Source of the DNA: Candidatus Izemoplasma sp.
Lineage (GTDB): Bacteria; Bacillota_I; Bacilli_A; Izemoplasmatales; Izemoplasmataceae
Length of the DNA stretch: 9,328 nt
Assembly: GCA_007116105.1 (NCBI GenBank)
Contig: SKJA01000175.1
Span: 1-9,328, forward strand
Direction of reading: 5' to 3'
Below, in pieces: positions 1 to 5,346 of this stretch (position 1 is the first letter of the stretch; the number at the start of each line of letters is the position of its first letter). Made by a program: the position numbers and the translations under genes. Under the pieces are notes generated by a model. It was not told where the DNA came from, did no database searches, and saw only the letters and a program-made list of their open reading frames with translations.

Positions 1-519
1 ACAGGGATAGGACCTTCTCCCATTCCATACAGTCAATACACCATCCGCACAGGAAGTATGAGTGGTGTCTTTGAAGTTGGTGCGATGGTGGTGGTCCAAA
101 CCAATGTCGACCTTGAAGAAGTTGAAGAACGCGACATCATTATTTTCTACGCAGACATTCTAAACAATGGCACACAAGAGCGTGTCATCCATTTTGTTAA
201 CAGCATTGAACAAGTCAATCAGTCCTGGCAAATTACTACCATTTCCAATGTTTCCACTAACCCCGATCCCTGGGTGTTAAGCGAAGACGATGTCATCGGA
301 GTTTACCGTGGACACATTGAAGGACTTGGCCGTTTCTTGTTTTTCTTACAGACACCCTTAGGACGAGGCGTCTTGTTGTTTAATCTGACGGTGGTGTTGA
401 TTGTCTTTTGGCTCTTGAAAGAACCAAACAAACCACTGTTTGCAAAAAAAGTGGAATACGACATTGTGGATTATGATGTGGTTGAAGAACTTAAAAAAAA
501 TTCGTCTCAGAAAGAGTGA
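1..519 (+). CDS. Signal peptidase I-like protein, SipW/ER type (5' end missing)
   Basis: The reading frame is open from base 1, so the N-terminus lies outside the window; the ATG at 58 is an internal Met, not the start. 172 residues are visible. The segment TGSM (Ser codon 55-57) matches the catalytic-serine box (SGSM) of S26B signal peptidases. It is followed by a hydrophobic strand, the box RDIIIFY (family: GDIIvy), and NPDPWVLSEDDVIG, which matches the conserved C-terminal NxPDP..v..eDvvGk box. A last membrane helix (about residues 110-137, ending VFWLLKE) and an acidic/lysine tail follow. The family removes signal peptides at the outer membrane face, and in Bacillus SipW serves biofilm fibre proteins. 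Oddities: the THR box holding the catalytic His reads QER here (residues 59-61), and the GDAN box reads NVST, so general-base and third catalytic residues appear absent. It may be a pseudo-protease. Family assignment is fairly sure; activity is doubtful. Confidence 0.75.
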   Translation, partial: TGIGPSPIPYSQYTIRTGSMSGVFEVGAMVVVQTNVDLEEVEERDIIIFYADILNNGTQERVIHFVNSIEQVNQSWQITTISNVSTNPDPWVLSEDDVIGVYRGHIEGLGRFLFFLQTPLGRGVLLFNLTVVLIVFWLLKEPNKPLFAKKVEYDIVDYDVVEELKKNSSQKE

Positions 520-533
520 GACGAATTTTTTTT
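493..533. terminator. Bidirectional terminator shared by two convergent genes
   Basis: A perfect 17-bp inverted repeat (493-509 and 517-533) with a 7-base loop. Its A/T ends supply a T-run on either strand. The GC-containing core is TTCGTCTCA/TGAGACGAA. It ends the signal-peptidase-like gene (+) and the HD gene (-). Both stop codons are the TGA that opens the 3' arm on each strand (517-519 on plus, 509-507 on minus). Confidence 0.9.
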
Positions 534-1016
534 GTCTAAAAAGGCTAGTAATTGTGGATTGATTGGTTTTTTATGATACTCACGAAGCGTCACCCAAGAG
601 TCGACGAGGTTGACCAACCAGCTCTCTTTGTGCTTGGGCGGTTTAAGGTTGAGAGGAAACATATGTTTTAAGATGATGTCTTCTTCCAAACGGTTCAACT
701 CAAAATGCTCTAAAGCATTACGGTGCGCGGTTCTTGCATGTGTGAAACCATGCTTCTTGAGGCCGCGTTTTTTGATGCGTTTCCCATCGGCACGCCAATC
801 GTAAAGAAAAAAGTCATGGAGTAAAGCGCCACGAACGACGGAAGCTTCTTTAAGTTTCCATTTATGTGCGAGACAGTAACTGTAATAGGCCACATAAACA
901 GCATGGTCAAACAACGTGTGGGTGTGATGGATAAACGATTTTTGACTTTGATAAAGAGGATGTTCAATGATCTCCTTACCTAAGGCATAAAATCGTTCAA
1001 AATGGGCTTCGCTCAT
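507..1016 (-). CDS. HD-domain phosphohydrolase family protein
   Basis: 169 residues, a typical size for the small single-domain HD proteins of Firmicutes. The metal-binding pattern of the HD superfamily is visible: His38 (in LFDHAVYVAYYSY), His67-Asp68 (in ALLHDFFLYDW), His93/His98 (in FTHARTAH), His118 (in LKHMFPL) and Asp139 (in NLVDS). HD proteins hydrolyse phosphoester bonds, often of nucleotides, using one or two metal ions; the substrate here cannot be read from sequence. No membrane segment or signal peptide, so cytoplasmic. Its ATG overlaps the stop of the upstream CmpB-type gene as ATGA (1016-1013), and AAAGGATG lies just before it, so the two are translationally coupled. The 3' end runs into a shared terminator and overlaps the convergent gene by 13 bases. 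Confidence 0.85.
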   Translation of the reverse strand: MSEAHFERFYALGKEIIEHPLYQSQKSFIHHTHTLFDHAVYVAYYSYCLAHKWKLKEASVVRGALLHDFFLYDWRADGKRIKKRGLKKHGFTHARTAHRNALEHFELNRLEEDIILKHMFPLNLKPPKHKESWLVNLVDSWVTLREYHKKPINPQLLAFLDKKNSSHSF

Positions 1017-1852
1017 GAGGCATCATCCTTTGATTGGCGCTTCTTAATCTGTTCAATCATCCGTATACGAAGACCTGGGAAAGCTCTGTATAGACGCGTT
1101 TTAGATATTTTTTGCGCGAGTAAAGAGAGTTGTTGGAACTCGTTGTTTAAACGGTCATTTTTAAACTTTGCGAACCGTGATTTCAGACCTTCGTAGCGTC
1201 CTTTTAGATTGCTGAAACGTTCACTTTCTTTCACCTTGGTGAAAGGCTCAAGTAGTGCTGAGGGTATGCTCGACTCCAGATCAGGGAGTTGCTTGCGAAC
1301 ACGACTTGACAGTCCTCTAAGTTCGACAATAAGTGAACGAAAGTTAATCAGGGATAGAATGGTGAAAAAATAGTCGACGGTGAAGATGAGAATAAAGAAG
1401 ACACCAAACGCTTGTAACGCGTCTGCGTCTTGACGCTCTAAAAAGGGGAAGACAAGCATTCGATGGACAAACACATACGCCAGTGTGCCCATGACACCCC
1501 ACAACAAAGAAAACCTTAAACAGATAAACCCCTGAAAATGGAACTTTTCTTCTGAATAATCCCACCACCGTGTTTCAAACAATGACCACAACAACCAACC
1601 CCCGATAAGTTCAAGAAGGGTTGAAACAACCACGATGGTTAAAAAGACGATGCTGACCAAAGGGAGTGTGATGGTAGGAAAGACAGGATCAAAAAACAAC
1701 GCTAAAGAGATCATACTAAGGCCATAGATTGGGACGAATGGACCGTATAAAAAACCACGATTCACAAACGTTTTGGTTTTATATAGGTAAAATCCGACTT
1801 CAATGAGCCAGCCACAAAACGCATAAAAGATGGTTGCTAAAAACAGTGCCAT
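1013..1852 (-). CDS. CmpB-family membrane protein (putative ABC-transporter type IV, PF06541)
   Basis: 279 residues from the ATG at 1852. The N-terminal half carries family hallmarks: FYAFCGWLIE in helix 1, then NRGFLYGPFVPIYG (about residues 30-43), LELIGGWLLW, RWWDYS (about 94-99) and FICLRFSLLWG, with about five hydrophobic segments up to residue 170. The C-terminal 100 residues are charged and helical, probably cytoplasmic. Despite the name, no transport function has been demonstrated for this family to my knowledge. Start choice: a GTG five codons upstream (1867) is in frame, but GGAGG (1857-1861) lies inside that extension and 4 bases before the ATG, and the ATG start fits the family N-terminus. 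First gene of a two-gene operon with the HD protein, overlapping by 4 bases; the pairing suggests a shared envelope or nucleotide-signalling task, which is inference. Confidence 0.85.
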   Translation of the reverse strand: MALFLATIFYAFCGWLIEVGFYLYKTKTFVNRGFLYGPFVPIYGLSMISLALFFDPVFPTITLPLVSIVFLTIVVVSTLLELIGGWLLWSLFETRWWDYSEEKFHFQGFICLRFSLLWGVMGTLAYVFVHRMLVFPFLERQDADALQAFGVFFILIFTVDYFFTILSLINFRSLIVELRGLSSRVRKQLPDLESSIPSALLEPFTKVKESERFSNLKGRYEGLKSRFAKFKNDRLNNEFQQLSLLAQKISKTRLYRAFPGLRIRMIEQIKKRQSKDDAS

Positions 1853-1856
1853 AAAG

Positions 1857-1861
1857 CCTCC
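1857..1861 (-). promoter_or_regulatory. Ribosome binding site deciding the CmpB-family start
   Basis: GGAGG on the minus strand, 4 bases before the ATG at 1852-1850. The alternative in-frame GTG at 1867-1865 lies upstream of this site and has no purine-rich motif of its own, which argues for the ATG. Confidence 0.7.
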
Positions 1862-1876
1862 ATACACAAGGTTCTG

Positions 1877-1903
1877 CTTATAGTTTATAAGATAGTCTGT
1901 CTA
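1877..1903 (-). promoter_or_regulatory. Possible promoter for the CmpB-HD pair
   Basis: On the minus strand, TAGACA (1903-1898) and TATAAG (1882-1877) are each one base from consensus, but the 15-base spacer is short. TATAAA (1889-1884) in the same A/T-rich stretch is an alternative -10. This region is the only place upstream of the pair where a promoter fits, as a terminator lies just beyond at 1951-1974. Confidence 0.35.
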
Positions 1904-1950
1904 GATGCAATGAAACTTGTGTGTTTTATCTGTTCGTGGCGGTGTAAAAA

Positions 1951-1974
1951 TAAAAAAGCCCGAAGGCTTTTTTA
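1951..1974 (-). terminator. UUCG-loop terminator of the arsR-permease-thioredoxin operon
   Basis: A 10-bp perfect stem (1951-1960 with 1965-1974). Read on the minus strand it is AAAAAAGCC-TTCG-GGCTTTTTT: a C(UUCG)G tetraloop, among the most stable RNA loops, followed by a T-run. The tetraloop orientation shows it serves the minus strand. The TAA stop of the thioredoxin-like gene (1974-1972) forms the base of the stem. Confidence 0.92.
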
Positions 1975-2205
1975 AGGTTGTAATAACGATTGAATCTTTT
2001 GTGGTGAAGCAATGGTGCCTGCGAGGACCACTTTGTCGTTGACCACGAGCGCTGGAGTTCGCATGACCCCGAAGGCTAAAATGTCATCCATACTGGTGAC
2101 TTTTTCAATGGTCGCTTCAATCCCTAAAGCCGCTACGGCTTTACGTGTGTTGTCTTCAAGTAACCCACATTTCTTACATCCTGAACCAAGAACTTTAATA
2201 ATCAT
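1972..2205 (-). CDS. Small thioredoxin/glutaredoxin-like protein (Thioredoxin_3, TM0996/MTH895 type)
   Basis: 77 residues. The active-site motif is CKKC (Cys10-Cys13, in GSGCKKC), directly after the first beta strand (MIIKVLG). The cis-proline is Pro51 in MRTPALVV, and the tail is ASPQKIQSLL. This matches the redox-active disulfide protein 2 type, which is shorter than classical thioredoxin. Such proteins catalyse cytosolic dithiol-disulfide exchange. Start choice: the frame is open further upstream, but GGAGG (2217-2213) sits 7 bases before this ATG, and the extension would overlap the permease gene. It follows the permease stop by 16 bases. Trx_3 proteins recur next to ArsP/YraQ-type permeases, suggesting that it reduces the permease or its thiol-bound substrate; that role is inference. 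Confidence 0.88.
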   Translation of the reverse strand: MIIKVLGSGCKKCGLLEDNTRKAVAALGIEATIEKVTSMDDILAFGVMRTPALVVNDKVVLAGTIASPQKIQSLLQP

Positions 2206-2221
2206 CTTTCTTCCTCCTCTT

Positions 2222-3283
2222 TTAATAAATCCACATACCGGCGAGAAATCCCGCGGTTGCAGCAAGTACGATAACCAACAAAATGTACGTAAACGCTCGT
2301 TTGAGTCCTAACACTTTACCAATGACGATCATGTTGGGCAAACTCAACGTCGGGCCAGCCAACAACAATGCTGTGGCGGGACCTTTATTCATGCCTAAAT
2401 CAATGAGTGAACGTAAGATGGGAATTTCTGTCATTGTCGCAAAATACATCACGGCACCAATCATCGAGGCAAACACATTCGCTAAATAGGTGTTTTCTCC
2501 GACCACACTCGAGAGCATCTCTTGTGTCACAATCGCTTGTAAAATGCCAGCTAAGAAGATTCCAATCACAAACAGAGGAAGAATTTTCTTGGCTAAATCA
2601 CCCGTGGCGCGAGCCCATTCTACGAGGTCCTCTTTTTTAAACCATAGCACCAGCTGAAGGATTAAGAAGACAATAAAGATGGATGTGAAAAGTGGTCGAT
2701 ACACCCCAAACAGTAAAATCATCACAAGATTTAAGAAAAACAGACCCCGTTGCCAAAGCGGCATCTCCACTTGCGCCGGAATCGCCGCAAAAGGATTGGT
2801 GGATGTGTCGCGCACTTCACCTTTACGGAAAATGAGGTGCATGATGATGCCAATCATCAACGCAAGATTGACCGCTGCAATGACACGGACCAACCCCATA
2901 TCAACCCCTAAATCAGTGAAGGTCAAGGTGATGGCCAAAATGTTGATTGCCGGTCCTGAAAACAAGAAGGCAATCGCCGGCCCTAAGCCCGCACCTTTTT
3001 TTCGGATGCTTGCGAACATCGGCAACACAGAGCACGAACACACCGCTAAAATGGCACCAGAGACAGAAGCAACGAGATAGGCTGCTTTCTTATTGGCTGT
3101 CGGACCAAAAAACTTAAGCACAGCCCCTTGTGACATAAACACCACCACGGCCCCGGAGATGCTAAATGCGATGAACAACGAAGAGATGCGAAGCAGTGAA
3201 AACGTCTCACCATCGCCAGGGAAGAACGCATAGTTTCTTAAGAATAGAAGCCCTTCTAGGAGGATTTCAATCAACCGACTCAT
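2222..3283 (-). CDS. ArsP_1/YraQ-type permease (PF03773), candidate organoarsenical or metalloid exporter
   Basis: 353 residues, usual for the family, with about eight membrane helices and a charged cytoplasmic loop near residues 153-178. The two family signatures are present: VCSCSVLP (81-88, Cys82 and Cys84) followed by a charged RKKGAG turn and SGPAINILAI; and in the second half TEIPILRSL (285-293) followed by LLLAGPTLSLPNM. The halves look like an inverted duplication. Characterised ArsP exports trivalent methylated or aromatic arsenicals, but many PF03773 members have unknown substrates. The gene starts by ATGA overlap with arsR (3283-3280), with GGAGG 7 bases before the start, so repressor and pump are translationally coupled. 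The upstream ArsR with a CVC metal motif supports thiophilic metalloid export. I left the symbol empty because the substrate is not proven. Confidence 0.88.
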   Translation of the reverse strand: MSRLIEILLEGLLFLRNYAFFPGDGETFSLLRISSLFIAFSISGAVVVFMSQGAVLKFFGPTANKKAAYLVASVSGAILAVCSCSVLPMFASIRKKGAGLGPAIAFLFSGPAINILAITLTFTDLGVDMGLVRVIAAVNLALMIGIIMHLIFRKGEVRDTSTNPFAAIPAQVEMPLWQRGLFFLNLVMILLFGVYRPLFTSIFIVFLILQLVLWFKKEDLVEWARATGDLAKKILPLFVIGIFLAGILQAIVTQEMLSSVVGENTYLANVFASMIGAVMYFATMTEIPILRSLIDLGMNKGPATALLLAGPTLSLPNMIVIGKVLGLKRAFTYILLVIVLAATAGFLAGMWIY

Positions 3284-3642
3284 TTAGTCGCCTCCAAGCT
3301 GCGCTCCACACCAATACACGCCCACAATGCTGGGGTGTTAAGATGTGTTTGATCACGAAGTAAGAGTGAATCTTTCGAAGATTCATTCATCATCAAGTCC
3401 ATCACTCCGCGCAACAAGGTCTGATCTTGGTTTAACGTATAGACCATATATTTGTCTTGACGTGCGGTTTGCACGAGACCAAGATCTTTGAGCTTACTCA
3501 AATGTTTGGATATTTTAGGTTGTGGCTCATCAAACAGCGTGGTCATTTCACACACACACAAATCGCGGTACGATAGGGCGTGCACAATGCGTAAACGCGT
3601 TTCATCACTCAGTGCTTTAAAGAGATTGGTTAAGTGTTCCAT
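3280..3642 (-). CDS. ArsR/SmtB-family metal(loid)-responsive repressor
   Basis: 120 residues forming a winged helix-turn-helix: FKALSDETRLRIVHAL (helices 1-2), RDLCVCEM (27-33), the recognition helix EPQPKISKHLSKLKDLGL (39-56), and the wing ARQDKYMVYTL (60-70). Cys29 and Cys31 lie in the alpha-3 CVC motif that binds As(III)/Sb(III) in E. coli-type ArsR (ELCVCDLC). The third E. coli ligand, three residues after the second Cys, is Thr34 here; the only other cysteine is Cys109 near the C-terminus, which may replace it. Apo-repressor should bind its own promoter and release it when metalloid binds. GGAGG lies 9 bases before the ATG. First gene of the operon with the permease and thioredoxin-like protein. 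Confidence 0.9.
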   Translation of the reverse strand: MEHLTNLFKALSDETRLRIVHALSYRDLCVCEMTTLFDEPQPKISKHLSKLKDLGLVQTARQDKYMVYTLNQDQTLLRGVMDLMMNESSKDSLLLRDQTHLNTPALWACIGVERSLEATK

Positions 3643-3655
3643 GTTTACTTACCTC

Positions 3656-3683
3656 CATATACATATGCGGATATGTGCATATG
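3656..3683 (-). promoter_or_regulatory. Candidate ArsR operator
   Basis: A perfect inverted repeat ACATAT-GCGG-ATATGT (3661-3676) lies inside a run of CATAT-type half-sites. Two CATATG boxes (3662-3667 and 3678-3683) are 16 bases apart. The site covers the expected transcription start and touches the -10 box, the usual position of a self-repressing ArsR site. Assignment to ArsR is inference from position and symmetry. Confidence 0.65.
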
Positions 3684-3709
3684 ATAATATAAGGGTGTTT
3701 GTTTGTCAA
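3681..3709 (-). promoter_or_regulatory. Promoter of the arsR operon
   Basis: On the minus strand, a perfect -35 TTGACA (3709-3704), a 17-base spacer and -10 TATCAT (3686-3681). This is the strongest sigma-A-like promoter in the window, and it overlaps the candidate operator, fitting a strong promoter held off by a repressor. Confidence 0.85.
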
Positions 3710-3727
3710 CACAAGCTGTCCTTGATG

Positions 3728-3761
3728 GCAGTTGAGTGACTGACCACAGTCACTCAACTGC
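3728..3761. repeat. Perfect 14-15 bp inverted repeat of unknown role
   Basis: GCAGTTGAGTGACT (3728-3741) and AGTCACTCAACTGC (3748-3761) are exact reverse complements; G3742 and C3747 add a 15th pair, leaving loop ACCA. No T-run follows on either strand, so it is not a standard terminator. It sits between the divergent arsR and SOUL genes, about 19 bases upstream of the arsR -35 and about 37 upstream of the SOUL -10. It could be a regulator site, a cruciform or a transcription-blocking hairpin. Confidence 0.8.
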
Positions 3762-3795
3762 ACATAGCGTCAAAACCCATGAGACACTCTAGAAG

Positions 3796-3804
3796 TGCTA
3801 TACT
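3796..3804 (+). promoter_or_regulatory. Extended -10 promoter for the SOUL-family gene
   Basis: TGCTATACT is an extended -10 element (TGn plus TATACT, one mismatch). No good -35 is visible 16-18 bases upstream, which is common for extended -10 promoters. The start would fall near 3811, giving a leader of only about 11 bases in which GAGGTG (3811-3816) is the ribosome site. Confidence 0.65.
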
Positions 3805-3821
3805 ACCTTTGAGGTGACGCT

Positions 3822-4328
3822 ATGGCTAAATATGATCAACCTAAATACACACTCATTTTACAAGATGGTCCTTTTGAGTTGCGGTCTTATCAACCATTTT
3901 TTACCGCTTCTGTAGCGGAAAACCACCTCCACGGAAATCAAGGCTTTAGAACCTTGTTCGCCTACATCAGTGGTGAAAATGAAAAACAAGAAAAAATGGC
4001 GATGACGATTCCTGTGATCAACGATGGCCTCAATGAAACGATGACCATGGAATTTGTGTTACCACTGGATTACACCGAGCAAACCGTCCCGCAACCCACC
4101 CTAGATAAGACGGAAATCAAGCATTATCCAGAACACATTGCAGCAGTGTATCGCTTTAATGGTTCAGCCACAAAGCACGACTTAGGCGAGCACCAAGCGA
4201 GGTTGTTTGAGTGGATTGAAGGTCAAGGCTTTCAAATTGTTGGTAGCGTGCGTTTAGCCCGTTACAACTCACCCTTCAGTGTCCCTTTTTTAAGACATAA
4301 CGAGTTGATTTTTACAGTAAAGCGATAG
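3822..4328 (+). CDS. SOUL heme-binding family protein
   Basis: 168 residues, close to the family's length. Recognisable blocks: the N-terminal PKYTLILQDGPFELRSY (8-23, with the conserved E-R-Y), GFRTLFAYISGEN (41-53), the MAMTIPV block (59-65, family consensus MTaPV), MEFVLP, and near the end the PFLRHNE segment. Eukaryotic and some bacterial SOUL/HBP proteins bind heme or porphyrin; heme ligands are not conserved across the family, so binding cannot be concluded here. No signal peptide or membrane helix, so cytoplasmic. GAGGTG lies 5 bases before the ATG. A single-gene unit with its own promoter and terminator, divergent from the arsR operon. Its job is unknown; heme or tetrapyrrole handling is the best guess. 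Confidence 0.85.
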   Translation: MAKYDQPKYTLILQDGPFELRSYQPFFTASVAENHLHGNQGFRTLFAYISGENEKQEKMAMTIPVINDGLNETMTMEFVLPLDYTEQTVPQPTLDKTEIKHYPEHIAAVYRFNGSATKHDLGEHQARLFEWIEGQGFQIVGSVRLARYNSPFSVPFLRHNELIFTVKR

Positions 4329-4342
4329 CTTTACTTTTTTTT
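4316..4342 (+). terminator. Terminator of the SOUL-family gene
   Basis: An 8-bp stem AGTAAAGC (4316-4323) and GCTTTACT (4328-4335), loop GATA, then a T-run through 4342. The TAG stop (4326-4328) lies in the loop and the first base of the 3' arm. Confidence 0.88.
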
Positions 4343-4354
4343 ACATTATTCACC

Positions 4355-4382
4355 TTCATAATGACACCATCTACGATATAAT
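4355..4382 (+). promoter_or_regulatory. Promoter of the popT-CPBP unit
   Basis: A perfect -10 TATAAT (4377-4382) with a weaker -35 TTCATA (4355-4360, four of six matches) at 16 bases. It lies between the SOUL terminator and the ATG at 4415. Confidence 0.75.
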
Positions 4383-4414
4383 ATGAAAGTAACCATCAGA
4401 AAAGGGGCTATGTG

Positions 4415-5335
4415 ATGAAACGATTAATCGAACCATTCACCATTTTTGTCTCAGGTATTTTAATGGGTGTCGCGGCCATCATCCCAGGGGTGAGTAGTGG
4501 AACCGTTGCGGTGCTTGTGCGTGTATATGACCGAATTATTGCGTCTGTCGATGCGGTGATCAGTCGTAAACCGAACGCACTCAAAGGGCTCATTTTTTTA
4601 TTGACTTTGTACGCCGGAAACTTCTTTGCGTTGTTCACCATCGCAGGGCTAATGCGCCGGTTGATTCAAGACTTCCCGATTCAAATGGGCATTTTCTTCA
4701 TGGGGTTGATTTTAGGAAGTGTTCCCATCATCATCCGTAAAATACAAGAACGCACCGATGAAAAAGTGTTTAAACTCTCAACGATTTCAGCGTTTGTGGT
4801 GTTTGCGGCCTTCATCATCGTTTTAAACGTCATCACCCAGGGTGGTACAGCGAGTCGTGACATTACAGAGCTGACCTTTGGCAGTGGACTTCTTGTGTTC
4901 CTCACGGGTATGATTGCCAGTGCAACAGCCATCGTGCCTGGTGTGAGTGGCTCGATGATGCAAGTGGCTATAGGCATGTACGACACGTTTTTGGCTATCT
5001 TTGATTTAGAACTGGGCTTAGGGATGGTGGTTGTGTTTTTTGTGGGAGCGGTCTTTGGTTTGATCGCGGCCTCAAAGGTCATCTACTATCTCTTGAAAAA
5101 CTTTTATATGGTCACATACTTTGCGATTGTGGGTTTGTTGGTCGGTTCGATTGTGCAAATCTCTTTCCAAGTAGGGTTGTTTGATTTATTAACTGGACAA
5201 ACCACCGTCTCAGCGTTGCTTTACGGGGTATATGTGTTGATGTTGCTTGCGGGTTTTGGGTTGGCGTATGGTTCGCATCTGTTTGATAAGCAAAAAGATG
5301 CGGCAAAAGCTAAAAAAGACGCGCTCGAAATTTAA
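4415..5335 (+). CDS. popT: DUF368/PopT-family undecaprenyl phosphate translocase
   Basis: 306 residues and about eight to nine membrane helices, typical for PF04018. The two family signature loops are clear and internally related: IIPGVSSGT (22-30) and IVPGVSGSM (173-181), marking an inverted-repeat transporter fold. PopT/DUF368 proteins return undecaprenyl phosphate from the outer to the inner membrane leaflet, recycling the lipid carrier for peptidoglycan and other wall polymers; some bacteria use DedA-type UptA instead. Start choice: a GTG at 4412 is directly upstream, but GGGG (4404-4407) is 7 bases from the ATG at 4415 and only 4 from the GTG. The downstream CPBP protease begins 11 bases after its stop, and that gene's AAGGAGG overlaps the TAA, so the two are one unit. 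Family call is firm; function follows from characterised homologues. Confidence 0.9.
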   Translation: MKRLIEPFTIFVSGILMGVAAIIPGVSSGTVAVLVRVYDRIIASVDAVISRKPNALKGLIFLLTLYAGNFFALFTIAGLMRRLIQDFPIQMGIFFMGLILGSVPIIIRKIQERTDEKVFKLSTISAFVVFAAFIIVLNVITQGGTASRDITELTFGSGLLVFLTGMIASATAIVPGVSGSMMQVAIGMYDTFLAIFDLELGLGMVVVFFVGAVFGLIAASKVIYYLLKNFYMVTYFAIVGLLVGSIVQISFQVGLFDLLTGQTTVSALLYGVYVLMLLAGFGLAYGSHLFDKQKDAAKAKKDALEI

Positions 5336-5346
5336 GGAGGCTGTCT

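Noticed and set aside
1853..1867. GTG start extending the CmpB-family protein by five residues
   Set aside because: GGAGG falls inside the extension and serves the ATG at 1852; the GTG itself has no ribosome site.
2206..2265. N-terminal extension of the thioredoxin-like protein
   Set aside because: It would overlap the permease gene, and a strong GGAGG lies 7 bases before the ATG at 2205, which also fits the family N-terminus.
2012..2311. Plus-strand open frame of 99 codons opposite the thioredoxin-like and permease genes
   Set aside because: It is an antisense shadow of well-supported minus-strand genes, with no ribosome site or family resemblance.
2679..3080. Plus-strand open frame of 133 codons opposite the permease
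   Set aside because: It is the antisense of the conserved permease motifs; composition and lack of start signals argue against a gene.
3728..3761. Terminator for arsR-side or SOUL-side transcription
   Set aside because: There is no T-run on either strand, and it lies upstream of both divergent promoters, so I report it as an unexplained palindrome.
4681..5082. Minus-strand open frame of 133 codons opposite popT
   Set aside because: It is a shadow frame of the membrane protein, rich in Thr, Pro, Lys and Ile as expected from antisense of hydrophobic codons.
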